Positions 1 to 7,923 of a stretch of 19,080 nt of DNA are shown piece after piece. The notes beneath the pieces were generated by a model. It was given only the letters and a program-made list of their open reading frames with translations, was not told the origin of the DNA and ran no database searches. A program made the translations under genes and the position numbers. Source of the stretch: Cytophagaceae bacterium (lineage in GTDB: Bacteria; Bacteroidota; Bacteroidia; Cytophagales; Cytophagaceae); contig JAGKWN010000078.1 in NCBI GenBank assembly GCA_021151805.1, forward strand, positions 1 through 19,080, in the 5' to 3' direction. Each line of letters begins with the position of its first letter. Position 1 is the first letter of the stretch.

Positions 1-31
1 AGAAAACGATATAAGAGTGTATAAACTTTAT

Positions 32-62
32 AAAAAAAAGCCTCACATCTCTGTAAGGCTTT
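32..62 (-). terminator. Rho-independent terminator of the tRNA-Val transcript
   Basis: Read on the minus strand, a 7-bp stem AAAGCCT / AGGCTTT closes a 12-nt loop and runs into eight Ts. It lies 7 nt past the 3' end of the tRNA, so it most likely ends that single-gene transcript. Confidence 0.85.
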
Positions 63-69
63 CTAATCG

Positions 70-144
70 TGGGAGATACTGGGTTCGAACCAGTGACCCC
101 CTGCTTGTAAGGCAGGTGCTCTGAACCAGCTGAGCTAATCTCCC
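70..144 (-). tRNA. tRNA-Val (anticodon UAC)
   Basis: The minus strand folds into a full cloverleaf. The acceptor arms GGGAGAT and ATCTCCC pair over 7 bp and are followed by discriminator A. The D arm is GCTC/GAGC. The anticodon stem CCTGC/GCAGG encloses the loop CTTACAA, giving anticodon TAC. The T arm has the GGTTCGAACC core. The 3' CCA is not encoded. It appears to be a single tRNA transcript, with its own promoter at 182-212 and a terminator at 32-62. Confidence 0.97.
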
Positions 145-181
145 TCTTTCCTTTCTGACAATCTCTCGTCGTTTGGGAGCA

Positions 182-212
182 CAAACATACGACCTTTTTT
201 TTTAATTGCAAA
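182..212 (-). promoter_or_regulatory. Promoter of tRNA-Val, Bacteroidota type
   Basis: On the minus strand the -33 box TTTG (209-212) is separated by 19 nt, including a nine-A run, from a perfect -7 box TATGTTTG (182-189; consensus TAnnTTTG). Transcription would start about 30 nt before the mature tRNA 5' end. The match to the primary-sigma consensus known for this phylum is exact in both boxes. Confidence 0.8.
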
Positions 213-305
213 ACTTTTCAAAAAAATATTCGTAGAATTTCTTCGTTGTATTTATGCGTATAATTTACGTGCTTCACATCCAAATATTTAACCGAATTAC
301 CTCCT

Positions 306-2798
306 CTGAAAATTCTTAAAAAAATACTGCTTTACAGCCTGATCACAATAACCTTATTGTTGGGGCTGGCCACGGCTTTGATATATATTTATAAAGATGA
401 CATCATTTATCTGGCCACCATGCAGATAAATAAGCATCTGAATACCCAGGTCGATGTATCTAAAAAAATCGATATCAGTTTTTTAGAAAAATTCCCTGAG
501 CTTTCCATTGGCTTTCATCAGGTGAAATGCTACGAACCCGGAACAGGCAAAGTAAAAGTCCTTGCCACGTTGGAAAATGTCTATATCACGTTCGATATTC
601 TTGCCTTCTGGAACAAAAATTATACAATTGACAAACTGTATCTTGAACAAGGATTCATACACTTACGAACGGATGCCGACGGTAAGCATAATTTCATGAT
701 CCTGAAGAAAGATACAAGCACTGCAAAATCTGACTCTGACTTTAGTATCTCATTCATTCAGTTAAAGAACATTGAATTTATTTATGACTACCGACCAAGC
801 GAGCATATATACCAGGCTTATATAAACCTGACTGAAGCTTCCCTTTCATCTAAAGATGATCTGTTTTCTATTGCCCTGGAAAGTAACCTGAAATCAAACG
901 GGCTGCAACTCAAAGAACATGTATTCCTTCAAAATAAAGACGTTCTGTTAAAGTCTGCGATTTTCTATAACACTGCAACAGAAGTGCTGCAGATCAAACC
1001 TTCATTTGTAAACGTTAACACCTCTGAATATACCATACAAGGCAGCTATCAAATTAAGAAAGGATTTATAGACCTGTCCTTCAACGCAAATAAAAATGAT
1101 ATTCAAAGCTTTGTTTCTATCTTTCCAAAGTCGATGACTTCCGATATACAGCAATACAAAAGTACTGGCAATGTATATTTTAATGGAACAATAAAAGGTG
1201 AAACCAATTCAGGTGTAAGCCCTGCGATTGATATTAAGTTTGGTTTCGACCATGCGACCTTCTTTCACCCTCAATACAAGCAAACTATTACAGATGCCTA
1301 TTTAACAGGCAGTTTCACCAATGGTGTAAATCGCAACCTGAGTTCGGCTTCGGTTCGGCTTTCAGATTTGAAAATGAAAATTGATCAAAAGTCCATCGAA
1401 GGCTATTTCTATCTTACCAATCTCGAAGACCCCTATATTGAAACGCAACTAAAAGGTGGTGTTGTACTGAGTAAAATATTAAGCTTCATTCCTTCACATC
1501 CTTTTGCAAGTGCTTCCGGTGAAATTGATTTTGATATTGAATTCAAAGGGAAGTCGAACGACTTTAAGAGCAAGGCCGGCTATGCGCATATCCAGACTTC
1601 GGGTGATGTTGCTTTCAATAAAGTAAAAGTAAAACTCAACTCCTACCCGCATGTCATCAGCATTGATGAGGCAGCATGTATCTTTACACAAAATGATGTA
1701 TCGATCGACAACATGCACCTGGCAATCGGAAAAAATGAAATTGTATTAAACGGCATTTTCAGAAACATCATCGGGAAATTAATTTTCCCGGACCAGATGG
1801 TATATGTGCAGGCAGATTTGGAAATGGGGCATATCTTCCTGGAAGAAATTTTAATGTCTGATACGCGCTCTAAAAAATCTTCTGACCAGGATTTTATCAT
1901 GCCTTCGTTAAAAGATTATCAGCTTGATCTGAATCTGACCGCAGCATCAATGAACTATCAGAAGTTCCATGCGAATAAAATTACAAGCAAGATCGACTGG
2001 AATTATCCATATTTAAATTTCAGTAATTCCAACCTGACTTTCTGCAACGGAACCTATACCGGCAAAACTGATTTAAAGCTGGCAACCGGCAAGTCTGTTG
2101 AAATCAACACCGACTCAAAAATCAGAAACATGTCGATCGATAGCCTGTTCTATGTTTTTGAAAATTTCTCCCAGGATTTTATTACCAATAAAAATCTGAA
2201 AGGGCAAATCTCAACAGACATCAGCTTGTTCATGGAACTTGACAATCACTTAACCGTCTTGCCTGCTTCGGTTATTTGCGATGCAGATATTACAGTGTAC
2301 AATGGAGAACTGAACAATTTCGATCCATTGAAGCGTATTTCAAAATTCCTGGATGCTGACAACCTGAACAATGTTACCTTCTCTGAAATGCATAACCACT
2401 TCTTGATATACAACCAGGAAGTACAGATACCGGATATGAAAATTGTTTCGAACGTGGGTAAGATCGGCATTTCAGGCAAACATGGCTTTGACGGTAAGAT
2501 TGCTTACCAGATTGCCTACCCGATCAAAAACCTTAAGAAAGAAAAAACGGATAGCGATGCAGCCTTTGGTGCGCTACGTAAAGACGCTAAAGGTGAAATG
2601 ACGTTGTTCCTGATTATTCAAGGCACAACAAGTGACTTTAAAATTTCTTACGACAAGAAAGCGACTACCGAAAAGATAAAATCGGATATACAAAAAGAAA
2701 AACTTGAGTTGATCAACCTGTTCAAAAAGAAAGAACAGGACGCAGAAGAAATTAAGAGAACCCAGCAGGAGCCGGAGTATTTTGATTTTGATGAATAA
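306..2798 (+). CDS. AsmA-family envelope protein (AsmA-like C-terminal domain)
   Basis: A long membrane-anchored protein of the AsmA/YhdP-like superfamily. Members act in the cell envelope and are linked to outer-membrane assembly or lipid transport between membranes. The N-terminus is a short lysine-rich stretch and one hydrophobic helix (about residues 5-27). A long beta-rich periplasmic region with few cysteines follows. Near residues 700-740 the segment around IPDMKIVSNVGKIGISG is typical of the AsmA-like C-terminal domain. The end is a charged helix rich in Lys and Glu. Start choice: the first ATG/GTG/TTG in frame is TTG at 357, but that would cut the signal-anchor helix in half and leave out the basic residues. 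The frame is open back to a stop at 261, and the CTG at 306 gives a normal anchor (MKILKKILLYS...), so 306 is used here as the likely but non-canonical start. The exact substrate is unknown. It is a single gene convergent with ilvA. Confidence 0.8.
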   Translation: MKILKKILLYSLITITLLLGLATALIYIYKDDIIYLATMQINKHLNTQVDVSKKIDISFLEKFPELSIGFHQVKCYEPGTGKVKVLATLENVYITFDILAFWNKNYTIDKLYLEQGFIHLRTDADGKHNFMILKKDTSTAKSDSDFSISFIQLKNIEFIYDYRPSEHIYQAYINLTEASLSSKDDLFSIALESNLKSNGLQLKEHVFLQNKDVLLKSAIFYNTATEVLQIKPSFVNVNTSEYTIQGSYQIKKGFIDLSFNANKNDIQSFVSIFPKSMTSDIQQYKSTGNVYFNGTIKGETNSGVSPAIDIKFGFDHATFFHPQYKQTITDAYLTGSFTNGVNRNLSSASVRLSDLKMKIDQKSIEGYFYLTNLEDPYIETQLKGGVVLSKILSFIPSHPFASASGEIDFDIEFKGKSNDFKSKAGYAHIQTSGDVAFNKVKVKLNSYPHVISIDEAACIFTQNDVSIDNMHLAIGKNEIVLNGIFRNIIGKLIFPDQMVYVQADLEMGHIFLEEILMSDTRSKKSSDQDFIMPSLKDYQLDLNLTAASMNYQKFHANKITSKIDWNYPYLNFSNSNLTFCNGTYTGKTDLKLATGKSVEINTDSKIRNMSIDSLFYVFENFSQDFITNKNLKGQISTDISLFMELDNHLTVLPASVICDADITVYNGELNNFDPLKRISKFLDADNLNNVTFSEMHNHFLIYNQEVQIPDMKIVSNVGKIGISGKHGFDGKIAYQIAYPIKNLKKEKTDSDAAFGALRKDAKGEMTLFLIIQGTTSDFKISYDKKATTEKIKSDIQKEKLELINLFKKKEQDAEEIKRTQQEPEYFDFDE

Positions 2799-2830
2799 GA
2801 GTATGCAGCTTCTGCTACATACTCTTATTC
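2793..2830. terminator. Bidirectional terminator between the AsmA gene and ilvA
   Basis: A perfect 13-bp inverted repeat (2793-2805 with 2818-2830) encloses a 12-nt loop. The left arm contains the TAA stop of the AsmA gene. On the plus strand it is followed by ATTTTATTTTT, a fair U-tract; on the minus strand the tract is weaker. It sits between two convergent genes and can serve both. Confidence 0.8.
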
Positions 2831-2839
2831 ATTTTATTT

Positions 2840-4093
2840 TTACATGATTAAAAAGCTGAACAGATTCGAATCTGAATTCACCAGTGTATAGTCCACATTT
2901 TTAGCATCCATACGTTCGATCAGCGCATTAAAATCTTCTTTCACTTTCACCTCAATACCTACCATTGCCGGACCATTTTCACGGTTTGTCTTCTTGGTAT
3001 ATTCGAAATAGGTAATATCATCATTTGGCCCCAATACTTCATCCAGAAACTCTCTAAGCGCACCGGTACGCTGCTTAAAGCGGATGATGAAATAATGTTT
3101 CAATCCTTCATACAACAGAGAACGCTCTTTAATTTCCTGCATGCGATCAATGTCGTTGTTGCTGCCACTTACTACACACACTACATTTTTGCCTTTGATT
3201 TCTTCTTTAAAGTAATCAAGCACGCTAATGCTTAGTGCTCCTGCCGGCTCAGCTACAATGGCCTCTTCATTATATAATTTGATGATGGTACTGCAGGCTT
3301 TGCCTTCCGGCACCAGCTGCACATCATCTAAATATTCTGCACAGATATCATACGTTAAATCGCCCACACGTTTTACGGCAGCGCCATCCACAAATTTGTC
3401 GATTTCTTCCAGTACTACAACTTTGCCTTCTTCCAGCGATCGCTTCATCGCAGGAGCTCCCAAAGGTTCTACGCCAATAATTTTTGTATTCGGACTCTTT
3501 TCCTTCACATAGGTACATAAACCCGCTGCCAGTCCGCCGCCGCCGATTGGCACAAAAATATAATCTATTGGTACTTGTATATCCTCTAAAATTTCAAGAC
3601 CTACAGTGCCTTGTCCGGCAATTACTTTAGGATCATCAAAGGGGTGTACAAACAACAATTTATTTTCGGAGCAATAGTTCATTGCTTCCTTGTATGAATC
3701 ATCAAACGTATCGCCAATCAATACTACTTCTACAAATTCCTTTCCGAAGAATTTTACCTGCGAAACTTTTTGCTTCGGTGTAGTACTTGGCATAAAAATG
3801 CGGCCTTTTATTTTCAAAGCCTGGCATGAATAGGCAACGCCTTGTGCATGATTACCGGCACTTGCACAAACAACCCCTCTTTCAATATCTTCTTTCTTCT
3901 GGCTGCTCATGAAGTTATATGCGCCACGAAGTTTGTAAGAACGAACCAATTGCAAGTCTTCTCTTTTCAACCACAAATTGCACTGGTATTGTTCTGAAAG
4001 ATGTTCGTTCTTATCTAGTGGTGTGTGTTTAACAACATTTTTTAAGCGTTCTTCAGCGTTTTCAATGTCTTCCACCCTTACTTTTGTATTCAT
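2840..4093 (-). CDS. ilvA: Threonine dehydratase (threonine ammonia-lyase), biosynthetic type
   Basis: A cytoplasmic PLP enzyme that deaminates L-threonine to 2-oxobutanoate, the first committed step to isoleucine. The 417-residue protein has the fold-type II catalytic domain at about 1-325. The PLP lysine is K54 in SYKLRGA. The substrate loop is SAGNHAQG (78-85), the phosphate-binding loop is GGGGL (184-188), and the cofactor-ring contact is SGSNND (309-314). A single C-terminal ACT-like domain (about 330-415; HYFIIRFKQRTGALREFL) suggests feedback control by isoleucine. This is the shorter one-ACT form seen in many bacteria, not the two-ACT E. coli form of about 514 residues. It stands alone here, apart from other ilv/leu genes, and is transcribed from a strong promoter (4147-4178). 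Confidence 0.95.
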   Translation of the reverse strand: MNTKVRVEDIENAEERLKNVVKHTPLDKNEHLSEQYQCNLWLKREDLQLVRSYKLRGAYNFMSSQKKEDIERGVVCASAGNHAQGVAYSCQALKIKGRIFMPSTTPKQKVSQVKFFGKEFVEVVLIGDTFDDSYKEAMNYCSENKLLFVHPFDDPKVIAGQGTVGLEILEDIQVPIDYIFVPIGGGGLAAGLCTYVKEKSPNTKIIGVEPLGAPAMKRSLEEGKVVVLEEIDKFVDGAAVKRVGDLTYDICAEYLDDVQLVPEGKACSTIIKLYNEEAIVAEPAGALSISVLDYFKEEIKGKNVVCVVSGSNNDIDRMQEIKERSLLYEGLKHYFIIRFKQRTGALREFLDEVLGPNDDITYFEYTKKTNRENGPAMVGIEVKVKEDFNALIERMDAKNVDYTLVNSDSNLFSFLIM

Positions 4094-4146
4094 ACTTGTA
4101 TTCTCAAATAGGCGATTTTAAGCCAATTGCCTGATAATTATTCCCA

Positions 4147-4178
4147 CAAAAGTACATTCTCTATACCCAACTAGCAAA
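4147..4178 (-). promoter_or_regulatory. Promoter of ilvA, Bacteroidota type
   Basis: On the minus strand TTTG (4175-4178), a 20-nt spacer and a perfect -7 box TACTTTTG (4147-4154). The start point would be about 45-50 nt before the ilvA ATG. I saw no attenuator hairpin or leader peptide rich in Ile codons in the short leader. Confidence 0.75.
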
Positions 4179-4208
4179 AAAACCATTTATTATATCTAAC
4201 TTGTATAG

Positions 4209-4433
4209 ATGAAACAAATGAACTCATTTCAGGTAATTGCTATATTCGGCATCATATTCAGCCTTGTAGCACATGGGATCTTATGGATTCTGGATAAGGA
4301 AGTGGAACACTTTGTATACCTCTATCCTACCTGGGTGGCGGTATTTATTGGCGGCATGCTGATCAATCCGTATTTGTCGAAATATGACGATGATCATCAT
4401 CACCATCATCACGGCCACGACCACCAACATTAA
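4209..4433 (+). CDS. Small two-helix membrane protein with histidine-rich C-terminal tail
   Basis: A 74-residue protein I do not recognise as a named family. Two hydrophobic segments (about 8-28 and 36-54) are joined by a short acidic/aromatic loop. The hydrophilic tail from residue 60 is almost all Asp and His: six consecutive His, then further HGHDHQH. Such tails commonly bind divalent metals (Ni, Zn, Co), but nothing else here ties it to metal traffic. The gene starts at ATG 4209, with another in-frame ATG three codons in, and diverges from ilvA. Its stop overlaps the stop of the convergent SDR gene by 4 bp. No clear promoter box was found. The hydrophobicity pattern and clean start argue that it is a real gene rather than chance. 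Confidence 0.7.
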   Translation: MKQMNSFQVIAIFGIIFSLVAHGILWILDKEVEHFVYLYPTWVAVFIGGMLINPYLSKYDDDHHHHHHGHDHQH

Positions 4434-5266
4434 TAGGTGTAGCTGTATTTAAATGGATCTGCGAAGATCCATGAATAACCCAGACTGGATATTTTTTCTG
4501 AAGACACTTCTTTCCAGTCTGCATCAACAGCCGTATTAAAAGCGGGTTTCGTTAAATTGAATTTTGCACAAAGACTTTCGTAGAATAATTTTCTGTTTGG
4601 GTGCTCCGGCGAACAAACGTTGAATACTTCTGCACGTGCTTTTTTATCCAGCATAAACAAAATACTTCCGACAGCATCGTCGCGGTGTACCAGATTGACA
4701 GGTTCGTTCCACCCAGCAAGATCTGTTTTCCCTGCAAAAAAACGGGCAAGCATTCTGTCGTAACCCGTTAAGCCACCCATCCTGAGTACTACTCTTTCCG
4801 GAACCGATGATTGCAACACATGCATTTCAGCTTCGGCAAGCACCTTGTTATCTGCCTCTGTAAGCTGTGTAACATCAGTCTCTGTAACAATCTTATTGAT
4901 ATTCTTATATACCGAAGTAGAGCTGATATAAATAACTTTTTGAATAGAGATTGATTGCGTGGCGATGTAGGTCAATACTTCCTTTACCTCTGTTGCATGT
5001 TTACTTAACGGGTTTCTTTTTGTCCCCGGTGGAATGGCAATGATCAAAATATCGCAGGTGAAAAATTCTTTTAAATCTGAACCTATCCATTTACCGTCTT
5101 CCGCTTTCACCACAAAACCTGTGGCGCCGGCAGCTTCGATTTCATGCAGTCTTTCGGTTCTTGTGGTAGAACCTTTCACACGATTACCAGCTTCGGCAAG
5201 CTGCCTGGCTAAAGGTAATCCCAGCCAGCCACAGCCTAAAATAGAAATTATTTTACCAGCACGCAT
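4430..5266 (-). CDS. Atypical SDR / NAD(P)-dependent epimerase-like oxidoreductase
   Basis: A Rossmann-fold protein of 278 residues resembling YeeZ-like atypical short-chain dehydrogenases. The dinucleotide motif GCGWLG is at 11-16, straight after a short beta strand. TTRT at 34-37 replaces the usual acidic end of strand 2 and hints at NADP preference. STSVY (116-120) corresponds to the catalytic Ser/Tyr region, but there is no Lys at Y+4 (the nearest is K125), so the classical YxxxK is not intact. LRMGGLTG (161-168) and NLVHRDD (191-197) are typical of extended/atypical SDRs. The substrate is unknown. It is the last gene of the ribD operon: its ATG shares one base with the DUF2461 stop (TAATG), which suggests translational coupling. 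Its 3' end overlaps the convergent small His-rich gene. Confidence 0.85.
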   Translation of the reverse strand: MRAGKIISILGCGWLGLPLARQLAEAGNRVKGSTTRTERLHEIEAAGATGFVVKAEDGKWIGSDLKEFFTCDILIIAIPPGTKRNPLSKHATEVKEVLTYIATQSISIQKVIYISSTSVYKNINKIVTETDVTQLTEADNKVLAEAEMHVLQSSVPERVVLRMGGLTGYDRMLARFFAGKTDLAGWNEPVNLVHRDDAVGSILFMLDKKARAEVFNVCSPEHPNRKLFYESLCAKFNLTKPAFNTAVDADWKEVSSEKISSLGYSWIFADPFKYSYTY

Positions 5267-5955
5267 TAATCCAATGAGCTGTTTAAAAACTGATTCAATT
5301 TGTACAGTTCCGTAAACGGCTGAATGATTGCCGGAATTATTTTTTTATCGTTGATAATATTCGCTTCATCCAGCGGCATGGTAACCGTAAAGCTTTTCAA
5401 CTTTAAAAAATCTGCATGTGCATTGTCTTCACTGTATTCTTTAGGCATACGGGTCAGTTTCATTTCCTGATCGAAGCCATCAAAATATTTTTTGAAGGTT
5501 TTAGCTTTTAATATTTTATCCAAGGCATCGCCGTTATAATCAATTTCCTGACGGATCAATTTCAATTGTTCGGGCATCGGCATCCAGATACCGCCTGCAA
5601 CAAAGCAATTGCCGGGCTCCAGGTGCACATAGTAACAAGCCTTCACAGACTTCTTACCACCAGGTGCAATCATGAAACCCATGTTGGTTTTATAAGGAGA
5701 TTTGTTTTTAGAAAACCGCACATCACGGTTGATGCGGAACATACAATCTTTCGGCTCAAGAGATGCAATGCTTGAATCAAACTTTGAAATCCCTTTGAGT
5801 ATTTGTGCTACTAATTCCTTAACCTCGCCTTTGGCTTCTTCGTATGCAGGACGGTTCTTATCAAACCATTCCTTGTTGTTATTCTTCTCAAGTTTTTTTA
5901 AGAATTTAAGCACTAAGTCTAGCTGCATATTCCTGATGTTGATTTTTGTAAACAA
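5266..5955 (-). CDS. DUF2461 family protein
   Basis: A protein of the DUF2461 (TIGR02453) family, function unknown. Family signatures are clear: NNNKEWFDKNR (about 25-35), the basic segment FRINRDVRFSKNKSPYKTN (about 73-91) and YYVHLEPGNCFVAGG (about 108-122). There is no signal peptide or membrane helix, so it is probably cytoplasmic. The first ATG (5955) overlaps the end of ribD by 50 bp. The second in-frame ATG at 5928 (residue 10, MQLDLVLKFL) would cut the overlap to 23 bp and match the usual N-terminus of the family better, so the true start is uncertain. It lies between ribD and an SDR gene, in one transcription unit. Confidence 0.88.
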   Translation of the reverse strand: MFTKINIRNMQLDLVLKFLKKLEKNNNKEWFDKNRPAYEEAKGEVKELVAQILKGISKFDSSIASLEPKDCMFRINRDVRFSKNKSPYKTNMGFMIAPGGKKSVKACYYVHLEPGNCFVAGGIWMPMPEQLKLIRQEIDYNGDALDKILKAKTFKKYFDGFDQEMKLTRMPKEYSEDNAHADFLKLKSFTVTMPLDEANIINDKKIIPAIIQPFTELYKLNQFLNSSLD

Positions 5956-6964
5956 TTAACTCGTCATTCAGTATTCGCTCATGACTAAAAGGCCTTGCAC
6001 GTACAATCGGAGATTCTATTCCTTTGCCAAAAGTATTTTCTGAACGGAAGATGCGGATCTCATCCCACAATCCTTTCCGCATAAACCCTTTCAGCAGTTG
6101 TGTACCACCTTCAACGATCATGGACAAATGTTTACGAATATACATATCATTCACAATAACATCAATCATATCATCCATCGGGTCAACCTTTACATATTCA
6201 ACCAGGTTACGCACATCCTGTTCAATAAAATTATAGCAGATCGTTTCCTGGCTTCCATCCAGTAAATGCGCCCCAGCTGGCACCTGAAGCTGTTTATCAA
6301 TAAATGCCCGCACAGGATTGCGTCCTGTCCAATCGCGCACATTTAAACGCGGATTGTCATATAATGCCGTGTTTGTACCAATCAGCACAACATCCTCTTC
6401 ACTTCTCCATTTATGTACCAAACGGCGCGAAACCGTATTGCTGATCCATTTAGAATCGAAATCTTCCTTCGCAATAAATCCATCTGCCGTTTCCGCCCAT
6501 TTCAGAATAATATAAGGTCTTTTTTTCTCAATAAATGTCAGGAAGCGACAATTCAACTCCCGACCTTCTTCTTCCAGTACCCCTTGAATAACCTCAACCC
6601 CATGTGACATTAAATATTCAAATCCGGCACCGGCAACCAAAGGATTGGGATCTATGGTCGCAAAAACCACTCTGGCTATCTTGTGTTCAACAATCAGATT
6701 GGCGCATGGCGGCGTTTTGCCATGGTGCGAACAAGGCTCTAAATTTACGTAGAGTGTAGCTCCTTCGAGCTGACTTTTATCTGTCACCGAATTGATTGCG
6801 TTCACCTCCGCATGAGGTTTGCCGAAGGATTCGTGATAACCTTCGCCAATAATTACGTCATCCTTAACGATTACACAGCCAACCATTGGGTTAGAACTTA
6901 CGTTACCAGCTCCTAGTTTTGCAAGCTCCATCACGCGTTGCATATATCTTTTATCAGAATCCAT
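5906..6964 (-). CDS. ribD: Bifunctional riboflavin biosynthesis deaminase/reductase
   Basis: Carries out two successive steps of riboflavin synthesis: deamination of the pyrimidine intermediate, then NADPH-dependent reduction of the ribosyl side chain. The N-terminal deaminase domain (about 1-145) has the zinc ligands and catalytic Glu in HAEV (H51, E53) and PCSHHGKTPPC (C78, C87). The C-terminal reductase domain (about 150-345) shows the GTNTALYDNPRLNVR block (196-210) and the EGG loop (285-287). The length of 352 is normal for the fused enzyme. It is the first gene of an operon with DUF2461 and an SDR protein, and it is divergent from prmC. Other rib genes are not nearby. Confidence 0.95.
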   Translation of the reverse strand: MDSDKRYMQRVMELAKLGAGNVSSNPMVGCVIVKDDVIIGEGYHESFGKPHAEVNAINSVTDKSQLEGATLYVNLEPCSHHGKTPPCANLIVEHKIARVVFATIDPNPLVAGAGFEYLMSHGVEVIQGVLEEEGRELNCRFLTFIEKKRPYIILKWAETADGFIAKEDFDSKWISNTVSRRLVHKWRSEEDVVLIGTNTALYDNPRLNVRDWTGRNPVRAFIDKQLQVPAGAHLLDGSQETICYNFIEQDVRNLVEYVKVDPMDDMIDVIVNDMYIRKHLSMIVEGGTQLLKGFMRKGLWDEIRIFRSENTFGKGIESPIVRARPFSHERILNDELIVYKNQHQEYAARLSA

Positions 6965-6979
6965 AATAGTGTATCTTTA
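6949..6979 (+). promoter_or_regulatory. Possible promoter of prmC-glycosyltransferase unit (weak)
   Basis: TTTT (6949-6952), a 19-nt spacer and TATCTTTA (6972-6979) each differ by one base from the TTTG / TAnnTTTG consensus. Transcription from it would begin around 6986, after the TTG at 6982, which would force a downstream prmC start such as TTG 7036. It overlaps the ribD start on the other strand. This is a suggestion only. Confidence 0.3.
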
Positions 6980-6981
6980 GC

Positions 6982-7902
6982 TTGTTTAAATTAAACGATT
7001 GGCTAATATTCCGGGTTCATTTAACTTATTCACAATTGAATCAATTAAGAAAAATATCTGCGAAATACCTATTTGAAGGGGCTAAAAAAAGTTTCCAACA
7101 ATACGAAAAAACTGAACAGGAGAGCATTTTATACCTTCTTTTTGCGGAGCTATTCAATATTCCCAAAATTGATTTTCTGGCAAACAAGAACTTGGATTGG
7201 AGTCCGTTGCAACAGCAGCAGCTGGACGATTGTCTGACCAGACTGAACAATCATGAACCTGTTCAATACATCATTGGCAAAACGTTTTTTTACGATTCTT
7301 ATTTCAACGTCAATAAATTTACACTCATTCCACGACCGGAAACAGAAGAGCTCGTTCAGCTGATTGTTACAGACAATCGGCTTACTTCTCCAAACATAAT
7401 AGACATAGGCACCGGCACCGGTTGTATAGCAATCAGTTTAGGCAAAGCGATCAAAAATGCATCTGTAACCGCAGTAGACATAAGCGCTGAAGCCCTATCG
7501 GTTGCACGTGAAAATGCTGTTATGAATGAAGTAAGCGTATCATTCATGGAATTGGATTTTTTAAAAAACAGAGGCCGGATAAAAGGATTGTTCGATATTA
7601 TTGTAAGCAATCCGCCGTATGTGCTTGAATCGGAAAAACCTGAAATGCGTTTAAACGTATTGGAACATGAACCGCACCTGGCCCTGTTTGTGGAAGATAA
7701 TCAAGCCTTAAAATATTATGAAGCGTTGCTGGATTTTGCAGCCACAAACCTGGTTAAAAACGGTTGCGTGTATGCAGAGATCAATGAACAGAAAGGCGAT
7801 GAAATGATTACCCTTGCCACAGCCTACGGTCTTTCAGATGCTGTCATCATTAAAGATATGTTTCAAAAAGACCGGATTTTTAAAGCGTACAAAAAACACT
7901 GA
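6982..7902 (+). CDS. prmC: Peptide chain release factor N5-glutamine methyltransferase
   Basis: Methylates the glutamine of the GGQ motif in release factors RF1/RF2 using S-adenosylmethionine. The N-terminal helical domain ends near residue 105. The methyltransferase domain has IPRPETEEL (116-124), the SAM loop DIGTGTGCIAI (141-151), an acidic strand end at VDIS (165-168), and the catalytic NPPY (210-213), diagnostic for HemK/PrmC. The outer start is TTG 6982, only 17 bp from the ribD ATG. An inner TTG at 7036 (residue 19, MNQLRKISAKYL) would leave 71 bp for divergent promoters and better fits the usual length, so it is a good alternative. A glycosyltransferase gene follows after 21 bp, probably in the same transcript. 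Confidence 0.93.
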   Translation: MFKLNDWLIFRVHLTYSQLNQLRKISAKYLFEGAKKSFQQYEKTEQESILYLLFAELFNIPKIDFLANKNLDWSPLQQQQLDDCLTRLNNHEPVQYIIGKTFFYDSYFNVNKFTLIPRPETEELVQLIVTDNRLTSPNIIDIGTGTGCIAISLGKAIKNASVTAVDISAEALSVARENAVMNEVSVSFMELDFLKNRGRIKGLFDIIVSNPPYVLESEKPEMRLNVLEHEPHLALFVEDNQALKYYEALLDFAATNLVKNGCVYAEINEQKGDEMITLATAYGLSDAVIIKDMFQKDRIFKAYKKH

Positions 7903-7923
7903 TACTACTAACTCATCACCATA

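Noticed and set aside
357..2798. AsmA gene starting at TTG 357
   Set aside because: It removes the basic residues and half of the anchor helix that the open upstream frame encodes; kept only as an alternative.
4094..4146. Attenuator or T-box leader before ilvA
   Set aside because: The leader is about 50 nt, without hairpin pairs, a leader peptide or a T-box sequence.
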